From: Theobroma cacao
Taxonomy: Eukaryota; Streptophyta; Magnoliopsida; Malvales; Malvaceae
Assembly: GCF_000208745.1 (NCBI RefSeq)
Contig: NC_030851.1
Location: 39,953,662-40,017,661, forward strand
DNA: 64,000 nt
Reading direction: 5' to 3'
Below, piece after piece: positions 47,587-59,942 of this stretch. A model generated the notes under the pieces. The model ran no database searches, had not been told where the DNA came from, and saw nothing but the letters and a program-made list of their open reading frames with translations. Each line of letters starts with the position of its first letter. The first letter of the stretch is position 1. A program made the translations under genes and the position numbers.

Positions 47587-48004
47587 AAAAATGATGATAT
47601 TTTAACCTTTTCTTTTTTTTCTTTTTCGACTAGTCAAGAGTCTAACCTTCTTGTGTTGCCAAGTAACACCCAAGACTATCACGAGTGAGAATATATCCAA
47701 GACTATCAAGAGTGAGAATATATCCACGATTTTATCAACTCTTTAAGCTTTTTTGGGTTCGATCACCACTCTTAATTTGAACGCTAATCAAGGAGTAGAA
47801 AAAGACCAAGTTCGAGACTAGTCAAGTCCAACTATAGTTGAGCGGAGGTCTAGTCCACTTTGCCATACATCCCAGATCTAAGTATTCAACCCAAATTCGA
47901 GTTGAATCCAAATCAACATTCAAACCCAAACCCAACCTAGTTTCAGAGTTTTCCTATGTTACAAAATAATACACCACAAATTTACTGCTACAACTTTGTT
48001 AATA
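47587..48004. other. Downstream flank of MYB-D
   Basis: Non-coding. A short repeat, AAGACTATCA(C/A)GAGTGAGAATATATCCA, occurs twice in tandem near 47671 and 47700. No gene seen. Confidence 0.5.
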
Positions 48005-49696
48005 TCAGAACACAGGCGAACCGAGTGGTGGAGAATTGACCAAGTTGAGAATACTATCCCAGCAGTTCCTGTTTTCCGCTGTATTGCCGCTGCAACTTTC
48101 GCTTGTTTTGTCCACAGTCATTGATGAGTTTAGAACACCAAAGTTTCCAAGCAAAGCGCCTGACAAACCCCACATTGTGTTTGCAAGGGACGCTTTCATC
48201 AAACCATGCATTATCTGTGGAATATGTCATGTCATGTAATGTCACGGAGTGATCAATTTCCTGATCAAGTTGTTGCATTTGGTTCTATTTGTCAACGCAT
48301 TTCCAATCATTGTCGCCTGTAGTTCCTCCTTTGCACTTGTCTGAACTCTTACCAAACCCCATTTCTTCAGCTGTATTTCCACCGAGTCTTGCGGGTGGAG
48401 CTCGATTTCTCGAGGCGTGCCATCGGAGAAGTTGGGTGTTGAGGTCAAAGACCGTAGATCCTGGCTGGCGAAAGTGAACATGCCAGCAACTACTCCTTGC
48501 CATGCCTTGAGTACATCGAGACACCTCGGTCTTGCGGATGGTGAAGCCGCACCACCTTTGTTAATTAGCTGCTTTGGGGGTCGGGTAGGGGTCGGGGTTA
48601 CTTTAGAAAACTCGTGGACCAACCTGGCTTCAGTAGACGAACACTCTCCCACTGAGCCATGTGGCTTAAGCTGGCGGTGTTCTTGCCTGGAGAGCCTAGG
48701 GTATGGTTGGTTCGGGCCTTGTGGGTCATCGGATCAATGCTTATCTTGATTAGCCTTCTCTTGAGAGTGTGTTCCAATAATTTTTGATCTCGTTATCAGT
48801 TCTCTTTGGCAAGTGACTTACGATAACAGACCATCTGCAAAAGAATTCATAGTTTGATATAATAGATCGATTTTTTTTTCTCAGCAATTCAATAAAATTC
48901 ATTGAAAATGAGATAATTACAAAAAGTCCGCAGCCCAAACGGAGAGAGCAGGAACAAAAGACTTAAGGACTCCTGACAATTAGCAACCCCACGTAATGAC
49001 CATAGAAACAAGAAGAAAGAAACTAAACAAATAAAACCAAGATCTCACTGCAGTGATTTCTGTCATCAGCTGAAAAGAAAAGCGGCACACAAGAAACATA
49101 GGAGAATTGATCAACTGGGAGATAAATAAATGAGAGCAAACAACATTATCCTCACCACCAAGCAGAAGAAAGAGAGTTCCTATAATAGATCGAAATTGAT
49201 TGAATATTTTTCTATAGACAAAATTTCATCGATGAAATTTCCACATGTTTCTCTGTTTCTTTAGTATTTAGGTCTGCTATAGCTAGGAAGGGGTTCGTGC
49301 CTGGTGAAGTACTGGAGGAGGAGAGAATATACTATAACATTTACCTGTTTCCAAGAAGGGCATGGAGCTGAAAGATAGTCTGTTCTTCCTGCAAATTGAA
49401 CTTTCCTCTTTTGATATCAGGTCTAAGGTAATTTATCCATCTCAGTCTACAGCTCTTACCACATCTCAGGAGGCCTAAACATTAATAAACGGAAAGACAA
49501 AAATGAGAACATTTTTGCATCATATCATGTAAATTAAAAATGTAATTCTATTTAGGCTTATGGTAAATAACCAGCTTTCTCTGGCAAGGCACGCCAGCTT
49601 CCATGGCCATGTTCTTGGATGTAAGCTGTGAGTTTTTCATCTTCTTCAATCGTCCATGGCCCTCTCTTCAGCCCCTCTTTCTGGAGATCAACCCAT
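48005..49696 (-). pseudogene. R2R3-MYB subgroup 9 pseudogene, copy D
   Basis: Exon remnants on the minus strand are 49696-49572, 49474-49345 and 48834-48005, all with GT-AG sites. Lesions seen by comparison with copy C: codon 3 (CGN, Arg) is TGA; 8 nt are missing after codon 5, making exon 1 125 instead of 133 bp; 1 nt is missing in R3 after NYWNT; 4 nt are missing in the QWES...LEAEARL motif; a further frame change lies near 48390; an in-frame TAG is at 48287-48285 before NQMQQLDQ; and another frame change is near 48188. Exon 2 is intact apart from LLRCGKSC for LQRCGKSC. The tail CWDSILNLVNSPPLGSPVF remains readable. It is closest to copy C, and functional protein is not expected. Confidence 0.95.
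48871..49180 (-). mobile_element. LINE-type retro-insertion in intron 2 of MYB-D
   Basis: Begins with a T run and is flanked by exact 13-bp copies of TATAATAGATCGA (48858-48870, 49181-49193). Length 310 bp. The tail-proximal part reads AATAAAATTCATTGAAAATG, similar in layout to the insertion at 31746. Removing it leaves an intron of about 187 bp. Confidence 0.85.
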
Positions 49697-49732
49697 TTCC
49701 AACCAAGCTAAGTATTCCATTGAATTGATATA

Positions 49733-50262
49733 CAACAAATCTTCTATAAATTAATATCTTTGATCATGAAAATTTATTAATTAATCGATAAGTTAATAAT
49801 TAATAATTTATTAATTTATATATTAATTAATAAAAATTTAATTTATCAAGATATTTTTTTATTTCTTTAAACATTAAACTTAACACATATATTGTGTATT
49901 ATGATTATCCGAATATTACTTATTTATTAAATTACGAATTATCGTTATTCTATATATTTATTTAACCAAAACAAGTTCATAAATGTAATTAGTCTTATTA
50001 AATAAAAGTCATGAATCTATCCATTTTTGCAACAAATTAAAATTACATTGGATGTATATTTAATTATATATAATTTTGATGTATAAAAAGATTATTAATT
50101 TATATGTCAAGTGGATTGTATGTATTTTTTTAAAAAATGTATTGTCTTATAAATTTAACGAATTATTAATTTATAATATTAATTTTAAATAAATATCAAC
50201 TAAAAATATTATTTAATTAAAATTATTGATTTATCGAATATTAATATATAGAAATTTTACCG
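49733..50262. mobile_element. Emigrant-type MITE 36 bp upstream of MYB-D
   Basis: Left end CAACAAATCTTCTATAAATT (49733 on) and right end, on the minus strand from 50262, CGGTAAAATTTCTATATATT each agree at about 20 of 24 positions with the Emigrant terminal repeat as I remember it. TA precedes the left end. The length is 530 bp. Its arms are collinear with the pogo-like element at 13667-14484, except that the transposase-bearing middle is missing; the two sides join at a TATATA sequence near 50084. It lies in what should be the MYB-D 5' UTR or core promoter. Confidence 0.75.
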
Positions 50263-53200
50263 GTGATGGAACAGTGGTGAGCAGGCTGTAATTGCAATGA
50301 CAAAATTACTATAGTCAATGATGGAGTAATAACTAATAAATATGGTTAGGTTGATGACCCCATGTCCTCCCTATAATGTTCCACAACTAGGGAACCGTCC
50401 TTACGTAAGCAAATTAAATATGATTCAGCTCACTGATCATGAGATTTATTTCTTATCTGCTAGCCGCTACATATTTCTTTGCCCTACATATTTAAAGGTG
50501 GGCTGGATTCAATTCATTAATAGAAATGGACCCCTTAACCATTCCCTATATTAATTATAAATTTTTTAAATAAATATTACTGTAATCGGGTATCTACGTT
50601 TAATTTTTAGTATTAAAATCAGGTTACCAAAGGTTTGGATCGGATTGATTTTCGAGTTTGAATCATTTCGAGTTTAAATCAATTCAAATTTGGATTTTAT
50701 GAATTCAGAACCTATAGTGCCAGTTAACATGATAAAGAAAGAAAAGAAAAATGTTAAAGAAAAAAAGAAAGTTGAGGTTTAAACAAATTTATCGAATATT
50801 TATAAACTCTGATACGACTCTTCGATCTTGAAAAATTTTATATTAAAATAAAATATATAAAATAACATAATATGTGTCTAATGCAATCAACTGATTGACT
50901 TTTTAGGACATACAATTGCACTTTCATTTGGACCATCCTAGGGATCTGAGTTCACTTAGCAGAAACTAAGATACAATTCCACATTCCTCAATTCATCTGT
51001 CAGTCAAGTGATCAAAATTAAATCGGTAGTTCTTTGTGGGTTACCTAGCTGTCAAGTCATGACTGACAGCAGGCAGCAAGAAAGCAAACGTGTAACAACT
51101 CATGATAAAACAATAACTTCAATCCATTAATGCACCCAATAAGCCTGGAACAGGGAACATGTATACTTAGAAAGGGAAGAAGATTGCTAAAAATACATAA
51201 ACAAGAATTAGGGAATGATCACAACAATCCAACAAATACTTCCTTGAAGAATCACCAACGCACAAGAGATTTTTTGCAGGAAAAAGTTTTTACATGCTAC
51301 TATGATTTCTACAATTCCTCGAATGATTTTCCACAGTTTGCCGACTTACAATAGTCTTTGAACTCGACAATGTTTTCTGAATTCAGATTTATCAATTATT
51401 GATACTGTACTAAAAAGTATCTATTTTTTCAAAATTGAGTTTTGAATCTTTTGATTCACATTGCTCTTGTTCATGAGTTGAAGCATTAAAACTTAATGGC
51501 ATTTGGATGATTTGCATCTTTTCTTTTAAAGAATTTGTCAATTATTATTTTTAACTTACTCATACTTTAATTAAACTTGAAAAAAAATTAATACAGTCAA
51601 TATTCAATATTTTTATTTTATTTCTATTTGCACTTATAATACATAAAATATAAATAGTTAAATACGATATACAGGATTAATAATTTCTTCTTATATAATC
51701 AGGATTGTTTGAAAACTAAATACTCAAAATAATTTCCTCTTATACACTCAAAATAATTTCTTTTCAACTAAATATAAAACGTAAAGCAAATAAAAAAAAA
51801 CATACTCAAGATAATTTTCTCTTATATAATCAGTATTAATAAAAAAAAATACATTGATGAAATTTTAAGTAATAGTGTAACACTATAATTTATATTTAAA
51901 AATTATATAGTAAATTTTTAATTTTTAAATACTAAAATCATAGTAAATAAAATCCACATAACAGAAAAAAGAAGAACATAGCAAGTAGAAAATAGAACCC
52001 ACATATGACATAATAAAAAGGAAAGAAGCAGAACATTGTTGATGGTTCATAGAAATTTGGAGAAGAAAATCTATAGAAACTTAGAACATATGAGCAAATA
52101 AAATAGAAATAAAAAATAAATAATAATAATAATAATAATAATGATAATAATAATAATACAGACAAAAAAAAAATTTTATCTCCTCTTAATTTCATACAAT
52201 GGTGGTGAGTGGTCCCTATAATTCTTTGTCCAAGTTGACAAGTTCATAAATCCCTTATGAAGAATGAAGTGTATTTCAGTGGTGAGTTATGGAAAAAAAA
52301 GTAAAGTAAAAATGAAAAGAACAAAAAAAAAGAGAAAGAGAAAAAGAGATGTCGAAAAACTTATGAGTTAAGAGGGTAAAGTTGAGTGAGCATGTAGATT
52401 CATTTTGTTATTCTTTATTTATATTAATTATTAAATAAAAAATTATTTTGAGAGTACCATTAAGAGAATACATACAATATTTTAAAAATTTTATATAATA
52501 TATAAAAAATTTTAAAAATTTTGAAGGGCCATAGTCCCCCATAACTACAAAAGGACCTGCCCTTGACGATATGTACCTTCTTCAATTGAGGCTCACATAC
52601 AGATATGGACAGATTGTTTTACCATGGGAGGCTTGAGGAAACGTTGGATGATAGTTTGTGGATCTACTTTATGGTCTGCATGATTGGTTAGGAATGAATC
52701 CGTGTTTAACAATAAGCAGTGAGATAACATGCAGCTGTTTTTTTTTTTTCATTAGGATGCACTCACTTTTTAAGATTCGAGCTTGCGAGGGTTTAGATTC
52801 TATTAATGAAATTGATTGATGTAGTCCACGAGACAAAAAGATCATAGGAGCTTCACTTTCCACTAGACTTAATATATAGTGATATCCACCTTCAAAAGGT
52901 GTTTATAAATTTAATTTAATGTGGATGGTTCAATTACAGACAAATCGAATCCAACTGAAAAATCGGGATCTAACTGGATGTGGAGGTGTTCTCAAAGATT
53001 TTGAGGCGTACATTGTTAAGATTTTCAACGGTTCACTTGACATTCAAGACTCTAACTATGCGGAGGATATCACCATCAAGTATATATGTCCGTCACTTAT
53101 TCGCATCTTCCTCGCCCACAATTTCCAAGAACCTCGTGGTTGAATAAGACTTTATGATTGTCATATCATGAGCTCATGAGTGCATGACAAAGACCAGAGG

Positions 53201-53320
53201 TCATTGGACAAGTGGTCCACTTTTAAGGAAATTAATGGGTTGGTGATGTTGATATTGTTCACATACTACGAAAAAGTAATTCCTTTACTGATACACCAAC
53301 AAACCTAGGAGGAATAAGGA
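50263..53320. other. Intergenic upstream of MYB-D
   Basis: No gene is supported. It contains the degenerate minisatellite 51680-51845, an (ATA)n run at about 52117-52157, and T- or A-rich spacer. Open frames at 50342-50554, 51130-51354 and 52919-53143 show no recognisable domain. Confidence 0.5.
51680..51845. repeat. Degenerate minisatellite
   Basis: Four or five loose copies of ACTCAAAATAATTTCCTCTT with extensions such as ATATAATCAGTATT. Spacing is irregular. Confidence 0.45.
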
Positions 53321-53324
53321 CTAT

Positions 53325-54480
53325 GGTAGCGTTTGGTACTTTACAATGTAATATGATTGCAGGAAAGATAACATTGTAATGTTTGGTATATAAGTAATGT
53401 AATGATTAAAATGTAGAGAAGATAACATTGCAGTGTTTATTTTACAAGTACTTTACAGGGTATGTAATGTTAATTTTCAAAACTACCCTTATATATTAAA
53501 ATACAAGTTTAACATGTATTTTTTTATTGTTAATTTTTATATAAAGTTATTTTTTAAATATATTTTATTTTTCATTTCTTATTACAAGTATATATTTTAT
53601 TTTTATTTTTAATATAATTTCTTATATTGTATATTTTATTTTAAATTTTTTCTTTAGAAGATAATATTTTATTTTTATTTCTTAATACATTTTATATGTA
53701 TATATTAATGTGATAGCTTCATCTCTTGTAACCAACAGCAAATTGGCAACAAAATACTCATAATAAAAAAACAAAACCAATGGACGGCCAACAAAACCCA
53801 CAAGACCCAAGGCCCTCTCTCTTCCCTCTCTTTCCTGTCACCGGCACTACCGCTGTTGTTGCCTCTGCTACTGTTATTGCTACTACAGCAGCTACTACTA
53901 GCGGCCCTCAATGGCTTTGCAACCCTAGCTTCACCAGCAACCTTTCCCTCATTAACGACACCGTTTCCTCTCTTCCCTACACCTTGAACGTAGAGAAAGA
54001 AGATGAAGGTGAAGAAGGAAAGCAACAAAAGCAGCAGAAGAATTACCATTCTTATGAGCTACTTGAGGAAGAAAAAGAGGATGAGGAAGATTCTGATTCT
54101 AATGGAGAAAAGTATGACGAGAGACAAAAGAATAAGAAAATTAATAAATAAAAATAAAAGAAAGAGGAGCGACTTTAGCAAAATGGAGAAGAAGCAGTAG
54201 ACCCTAAACCCCAAAAGAGACAATTAATTGTGTTTATTTCGGATTGTGAGTAATTTTTTTAAATGATGATGGGTAAAAATGTCCTTAAAGACATTGCAGA
54301 GTGCAATATAATGTGATTGCATTGGTTTTGGACTGCAATCACATTACATCCATTGGCTGCAATGTGATTGCATTGCAATCTTACATTGCAGTGGTCTATT
54401 ACAAAACAAACACTGTAATATAATTTAATTGGGTACATTACAGGGAATGTGACTTTACATCCCTTATACCAAATGCACCC
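53325..54480 (+). mobile_element. TIR element carrying a host gene fragment (Pack-type)
   Basis: Left end GGTAGCGTTTGGTA and right end, on the minus strand, GGGTGCATTTGGTA form a 14-bp inverted repeat. It is flanked by TAT (53322-53324, 54481-54483); alternatively, with ends one base in, by CTATG (53321-53325, 54480-54484). Subterminal regions are full of ACATTGCA and GTAATGTAATG motifs on both strands. No transposase is seen. The interior holds the frame 53780-54151, which looks like a piece of an ordinary cellular gene. A 3-bp duplication and G-rich ends would suit PIF/Harbinger, but this is not settled. Confidence 0.7.
53780..54151 (+). pseudogene. Captured gene fragment, NRDE2-like N-terminus
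   Basis: Open frame of 123 residues starting at an ATG. The start MDGQQNPQDPRPSLFPLFPV is followed by an Ala/Thr-rich linker, then PQWLCNPSFTSNLSLINDTV, then SYELLEEEKEDEEDSDS and a lysine-rich end. From memory, plant NRDE2 proteins (nuclear RNA-surveillance factors) begin with SLFPLFP, then a PQWL..SFT..LS.IND block and a SYELLEEE acidic block in this order. Only this first part is present; the rest (HAT-like repeats) is absent, and the frame ends shortly before the element's right arm. It could be transcribed if a promoter is provided. Function is unlikely. Confidence 0.55.
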
Positions 54481-54689
54481 TATGTTCTTAGCATGGTGGT
54501 AATATTATTATATGTGGGGCTATAATTAATTCACTGATGGCGAGTTCTCTTGTTATGTGTCGCTTTTTAGCTTTTATGTGGGGTAGATGTGCTTTACTGT
54601 TTTCTTATTCACTATTTGGCACAGTATTGTAAGTGTCAGAATGTGTTGACTTTTAGGAGATAGGCTGGTTGCAATGGTCAAGTGCATGG

Positions 54690-54996
54690 TGCAATGGGAA
54701 AAACCGAAAGCTGAGACCCTTAAATTCAACACGGATGGTGCTTCAAGCGAAACCTGGGTGATGAGCATGGGACAACCTAGCATATTTTTCTAAGTCCATT
54801 GGCCACTCCGATTCAAACTTAGTAGAGCTTCTTGCTTTTCAAAGGGCGGTCTGATTTTTGCTGCTACTCAGTGGAGTTCCACTCATCCTCTGATCCTTGA
54901 ATGCGACTCAAAAAATGTGGGTTCATTGGACACCTAATCCTACCAATGTGCCTTGGAGACTGTGACATACTGTTATCCAGCTCTCCAACCTCCTTG
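54690..54996 (+). mobile_element. LINE fragment, start of RNase H domain
   Basis: Reads WEKPKAETLKFNTDGASSET and, after a frame change, LILECDSKNV and WTPNPTNVPWRL. K-F-N-T-D-G-A and L-E-C-D-S are RNase H landmarks of plant LINE ORF2. The fragment stops at the 5' LTR of copia element 2. Confidence 0.7.
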
Positions 54997-55321
54997 TATT
55001 AGAAGTATTCAGGATGAATAAGCTTGACATTTCTTAGAGGAACTCTGCACCAGGCCAATGACCATAAAACTAAAGAAGGGACAAAGAGACTTGGTAGTAG
55101 GAAGATACCAAAACGCAGAGTTTAAATAAAAGGGAATGAGAGCCACCCCAAATGTTGCGTATCAAGCTCAGCTAAGAAGCAGCAACTTAATAAGCAACAC
55201 ACCGTTTTGTATTTATAATTATTGTTTTAAAAGTTAGTTAGGTTAGTTATGATATAATTAATTCTTTCTTTTATTCTTTACTTAATTTTTAAGCTCTTGT
55301 ATATATAGCTCATTTTTGACA
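54997..55321 (+). repeat. 5' LTR of copia element 2
   Basis: 325 bp; contains TATATATAGCTC near its end, a likely TATA signal. Confidence 0.9.
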
Positions 55322-55333
55322 TGGTATCAGAGC
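55322..55333 (+). other. Primer-binding site of copia element 2
   Basis: TGGTATCAGAGC directly after the 5' LTR, initiator tRNA-Met type. Confidence 0.9.
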
Positions 55334-55494
55334 AGGTGGTGATTCCAAGATCCAGCTGTTGTCATTTCTGCTAATGGATTAACATAAACGACTTGCTGAT
55401 CAGTTTTCTTTTCTTCTTACAGTAAGTCGTTTATCATCTTTTCTGGTTCATTAGCATTCAACTCATATTTATTAGCAAGCATTTATTAACAGCT

Positions 55495-58400
55495 ATGGCT
55501 GAGCATACTGAAGCTAATGTACAGATCACAAACATCTCACCCATATCAGACCCCCTTTCACCATATTATGTACATCACACAAATCATTCTGAATCTGTGG
55601 TCATTAACCCTAAACTAGCCACTAATAACTACATATCCTGGAGTAGGTCCTTTTTACTTGCATTATCAATCAGGAACAAAACAGGATTTATCAATGGATC
55701 CACAGCTAAACTTGCAATCACAGACCCACTTTACTAAGCTTGGACACGTTGTAACAACCTGATAGTGGCATGGTTACTTGATTCCATTTCACAACCAATA
55801 GCTTCTACTGTATTCTTTATGGATTCAGCTACAAAAATATGGAATAACCTCAAGCAGAATTTTGCTCAACCGGATGATACGAAGGTATGTAATTTGCAAT
55901 ATACCTTAGGGAATGTTAGTCAAGGAACAAGAATAGTTGATTCTCACTTCATTGAGCTTAAGGGTATTTGGGAGGAGTTAAGGAACTACCGTCCTTTGCC
56001 TCATTATGAATGTGGAAGCTGCAACCTTAATTGTTTCAAGAAGTACATAGATCAATTTCAAAAGGATATGGTTTTTAGATTTATCAATGGATTGAATAAG
56101 TCATTCTCTGCGGTGAGATCACAAATTCTACTAATGGACCACATTCCAAGCCTAAATAAAGTATATAGCCTAGACCTGAGGGAGGAGTCACAGAGAAATC
56201 TTCTTGTTCAATCACAGCCTCTTTTGGAATCCTCTGCCATGTATGCTGCAACATACAACAAGAGGAAGTTAAGGAAGGACATAACTTGCAACCATTGTGG
56301 AAAGAAAGGGCACACCAAAGATAAGTGCTACAAGATTATTGGCTTTCCTGGTGACTTTAAGTTCACTAAAGGAGGGAAATCTAATTCAAGAAGGGGTAAG
56401 AATCTTGTTAACAATGTGTCTGCAGTTTTTGATACATCAGCAGAGAATGATTCTCAAGTTGAACCAGATGAGGAGTTGGCCAGTACAGGATCTATGTGTC
56501 AACTGTTTAGATCAAGCAACACGTTAACAAGCTAATGCAACTCTTAAATGAGAATGGTATAAGTAGTAGTGAAGGTAAAAGCATTTCATCAAACACTTAG
56601 CAGGCAAACCATTCAGTTGTGAATTCAGCCATAGCAAGTATTATTTCAGGCCAACCTTGCTTCAATACATCAAATAACATGCCTAATGGTCTTAGAAATG
56701 TAAATGTTAGCATGATAAAGTAAAATTACTGGATAATGGATTATGGTGCCTTTGATAATATATGTTGTACCTTGAACAGTTTTATACAAATCAAACCTGT
56801 AAAGAATTGCTTTGTCCAGTTACCTAATGACAAGAAAGTTACTGTGTCACACATAGGGATTGTTAAATTGACCTCAGAATTAATCTTGTAGAATGTTCTC
56901 TATATCCAAAGTTTCAAATTCAATTTTATTTCTGTAGGATAACTCACTAGGACTAAGAAAACCTATATATTTTTCACTGATATGTACTGTGTTGTACAGG
57001 ACATTCCTTCATGGAAGGTGTTTGGGGTTGCTAGGGCTTTCTCAGGGCTATACTTCATGCAAGATAATTCAGATGAACAAGAAATGTCAAAGTTTTGTTT
57101 TGATAAATTAGTCAAAGTTCCTTTTGTTTCAACAGTCAATCATTGTAAACAAAATTGCAAACGTTTGGATTTATGGCATTTCAGACTTGGCCATGTTCCT
57201 TTGGAAAGGATTGATGTTATACACAAACAATTTCCTAATGTTTATTCTTCAAATGAACTGGTTTGTGAAATCTGCTCTTTGGCAAAACAGAAAAGGTTTC
57301 CATTTCTAGTACATGTTCAATCTACTACTTGTGCTTTTCAGTTGATTTATGTTGACATTTGGGGTCCATATGAGACTCCAACTTTGTCTGGTCAAAGGTA
57401 TTTTCTCACGATTATGGATGATTTCATCGAGTTCACTTGGATTTTTCTCATGAGTAACAAGTCAGATGTTCTGACCATCATTCTTTCATTCAATAACTAT
57501 GTTCAAAAATAATTTGAACTTCAAATTAAGTGCATAAGGTCAGATAATGGTTTAACGTTTAGGTTGTCTGTTTTTTTGCAAAAACTAGCATAATACATCA
57601 TTTATCTTGTGTGGATAGACCTCAATAGAATGGAATAGTTGAAAAGAAACATCAACATATTTTTACTGTTGCTAGAGCCCTAATGCACCAATCTAATGTG
57701 CTTGTATACTTTTGGGGGGATGCAGTACTCATTGCAGTTCATATCATTAATAGAGTTCCCACCAAAGTACTTCAGAATAAATCACCTTTTGAGCTGATGT
57801 TCCACAAATTACCTACATATGAACACCTAAGGGTATTCAGTTGTCTATGTTTTGTGTCCACATTGTCTCAACACAAGAAAAAGTTAGACCAATGGGCTTC
57901 AAAATGTGTTTTCCTAGGATATCCAAATTATATGAAAAGGTACAAGGTATATGATCTTAATGCACAAAAGATTCTGGTATCTAGAAATATTGTTTTTCAT
58001 GAAGAAATATTTCCATTTCAGTCTATGCAGCATGGTATGTAGGAAAATGCATTTTCTCAAACACCTTATCTGCATACTAAATATCCTGATGTTTTTTATT
58101 CATATTCTGAAAATTTTCAAAACCAAGACCATGTACCTGCTGAGAATCATTCATCCTCATCTATGCCAAGTTCACAAACAACTGATACATTAACCTCAAA
58201 CGAGTTAGTACATGATTCACCTATGATAGTCAGCATGCCCACTGCAGCTGACTCAATATCTAATACAGATGACAATGAAAGCATTTACCATCTCAACATC
58301 CTATTGTCCTAAATACTTATCTGCTGATAAACTCTCATTAGAACAGAAAGCATTTACCATCTTAATGTCAAAAATTTATGAGCCAACCACTTACCTTCAA

Positions 58401-59942
58401 GCAGCTAATCATTCTCATTGGAGAGATGCAATGGTGGTTGAATTAAAAGCTCTGCAGGACAACAACACATGGAGTATTGTACCTTGGCCTGCAAATTCTC
58501 ATGTGATAGGGTGCAAGTGGGTGTACAAAGTGAAACTAAATGAACATGGTGAAGTTGAAAGATATAAAGCTCGGCTGGTAACTAAGGGATACAACTAGAT
58601 TGCAGGGTTTGACTATCAAGAAACTTTCAGTCCAGTAGCAAAGCAAACCAGTGTCAGGGTGTTCTTTGCCTTAGCTGCAGTGCACAATTGGTCATTGTCA
58701 CAACTTGATGTGAATAATGCATTTTTAAATGGTGATTTACAAGAGGAAGTATACATGGAAATTCCACAGGGGTACACTAACCAGGGAAAGTATCTTAAAG
58801 GAACCAAATTAGCTTGTAAATTGCATAAATCCTTGTATGGTCTAAAACAGGCATCTAGACAGTGGAATGCCAAGTTTACTTCATCAATTCTTCAATATGG
58901 CTTTCACCTATCATCAGCAAATCATTCTCTTTTCACTAAGAAAGGAAATGATGGAAGTTTCACTGCTTTACTACTATATGTAGATGATATACTGATTAGA
59001 AGTACATCTACTCGAGCAGTAGGAGATGTAAAATTGTATCTAAGCTCACAGTTCAAGTTAAAGGATCTTGGAACTGTGAAGTATTTCCTGGGGTTATAGA
59101 TTAACAAGTCAGTTGAGGGTATTACTATTTCACAGGAAAAATATGCTCTAGATCTCCATGAAAAGTATGGTTTCTTAGGAGCTAAACCAGTTTCTACCCC
59201 AATTGACTACAATCACAAGCTACACAGGGTACAAAAGGAAGATGAACTGGTCGATCCTCCAATTTACAGGCAATTGGTAGGAAAACTACTCTATCTAACT
59301 TTTAGTAGACTAGATATATCTTATGCAGTTCAAGTATTGACTCAGTACATGGACAAGCCTGGTATGCAACATTTTACAGTAGCACAGAGGGTATTAAAAT
59401 ACCTGAAAAGAGCACCAGGGCAAGGAATTCAGATGAAGTCTACATCAAACTTGAAACTATTAGCCTACTGTGACAGTGATTGGGCAAGTTGTCTAGATTC
59501 TAAACGATCAATTACTAGATTTACTATTTTCATTGGAGAATCACTCATAAGTTGGAGATCCAAGAAGCAGTCAGTAGTGGCCAGAAGTTCTACTGAAGCT
59601 GAGTACCGTTCAATGGCTTCAACATGTTGTGAGCTCATTTGGTTGAAGTACTTACTATCTGATTTTGGAATTAGCCATGATGATGTGATTGTTTTTTACT
59701 CAGACAATCAATCAGCGATCCACATCAGCAAAAATCCAATGTTTCATGAGAGGACTAAAATATCGAGATGGACTGTCATTTTGTTAGAGAAAAGGTGTTA
59801 GCAGGTACAATCAAGCCAGTCCATATATGCACTAATCTTCAGTTAGCTAACATTTTTACCAAAGCCTTGCAGCCGAGGCAGTTTTACAATTTACTGAGCA
59901 GGATGAATGTTCTCAACGATCACATATCCTCTTGAGGGGGAG
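55495..59942 (+). pseudogene. Copia element 2 gag-pol remnants
   Basis: Gag starts at 55495 (MAEHTEANVQITN) and has an in-frame TAA at 55735. It continues at 55765-56535 with the zinc knuckle CNHCGKKGHTKDKC. The protease site reads WIMDYGA (expected D-S/T-G-A) near 56735. Integrase pieces are 56982-57512 (LWHFRLGH, CEIC) and 57683-58042. Reverse transcriptase spans 58269-59099 and retains LDVNNAFLNGDL and YVDDILI, with a TAG after VTKGYN. RNase H is 59274-59801 with YCDSDWASCLDSKRSITRF and STEAEYRS. There are many stops and frame changes, so no functional polyprotein. Confidence 0.92.

Noticed and set aside
50342..50554. 70-residue plus-strand ORF upstream of MYB-D
   Set aside because: No domain and no splice partner; it lies in the presumed promoter.
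52117..52157. ATA/AAT repeats considered as part of an array such as CRISPR
   Set aside because: Simple trinucleotide microsatellite without spacers; plant nuclear DNA.
51938..52195. Minus-strand ORF rich in Leu, Phe and Tyr, apparently membrane-spanning
   Set aside because: Composition follows from the (ATA)n and A-rich sequence on the plus strand; no evidence of a gene.
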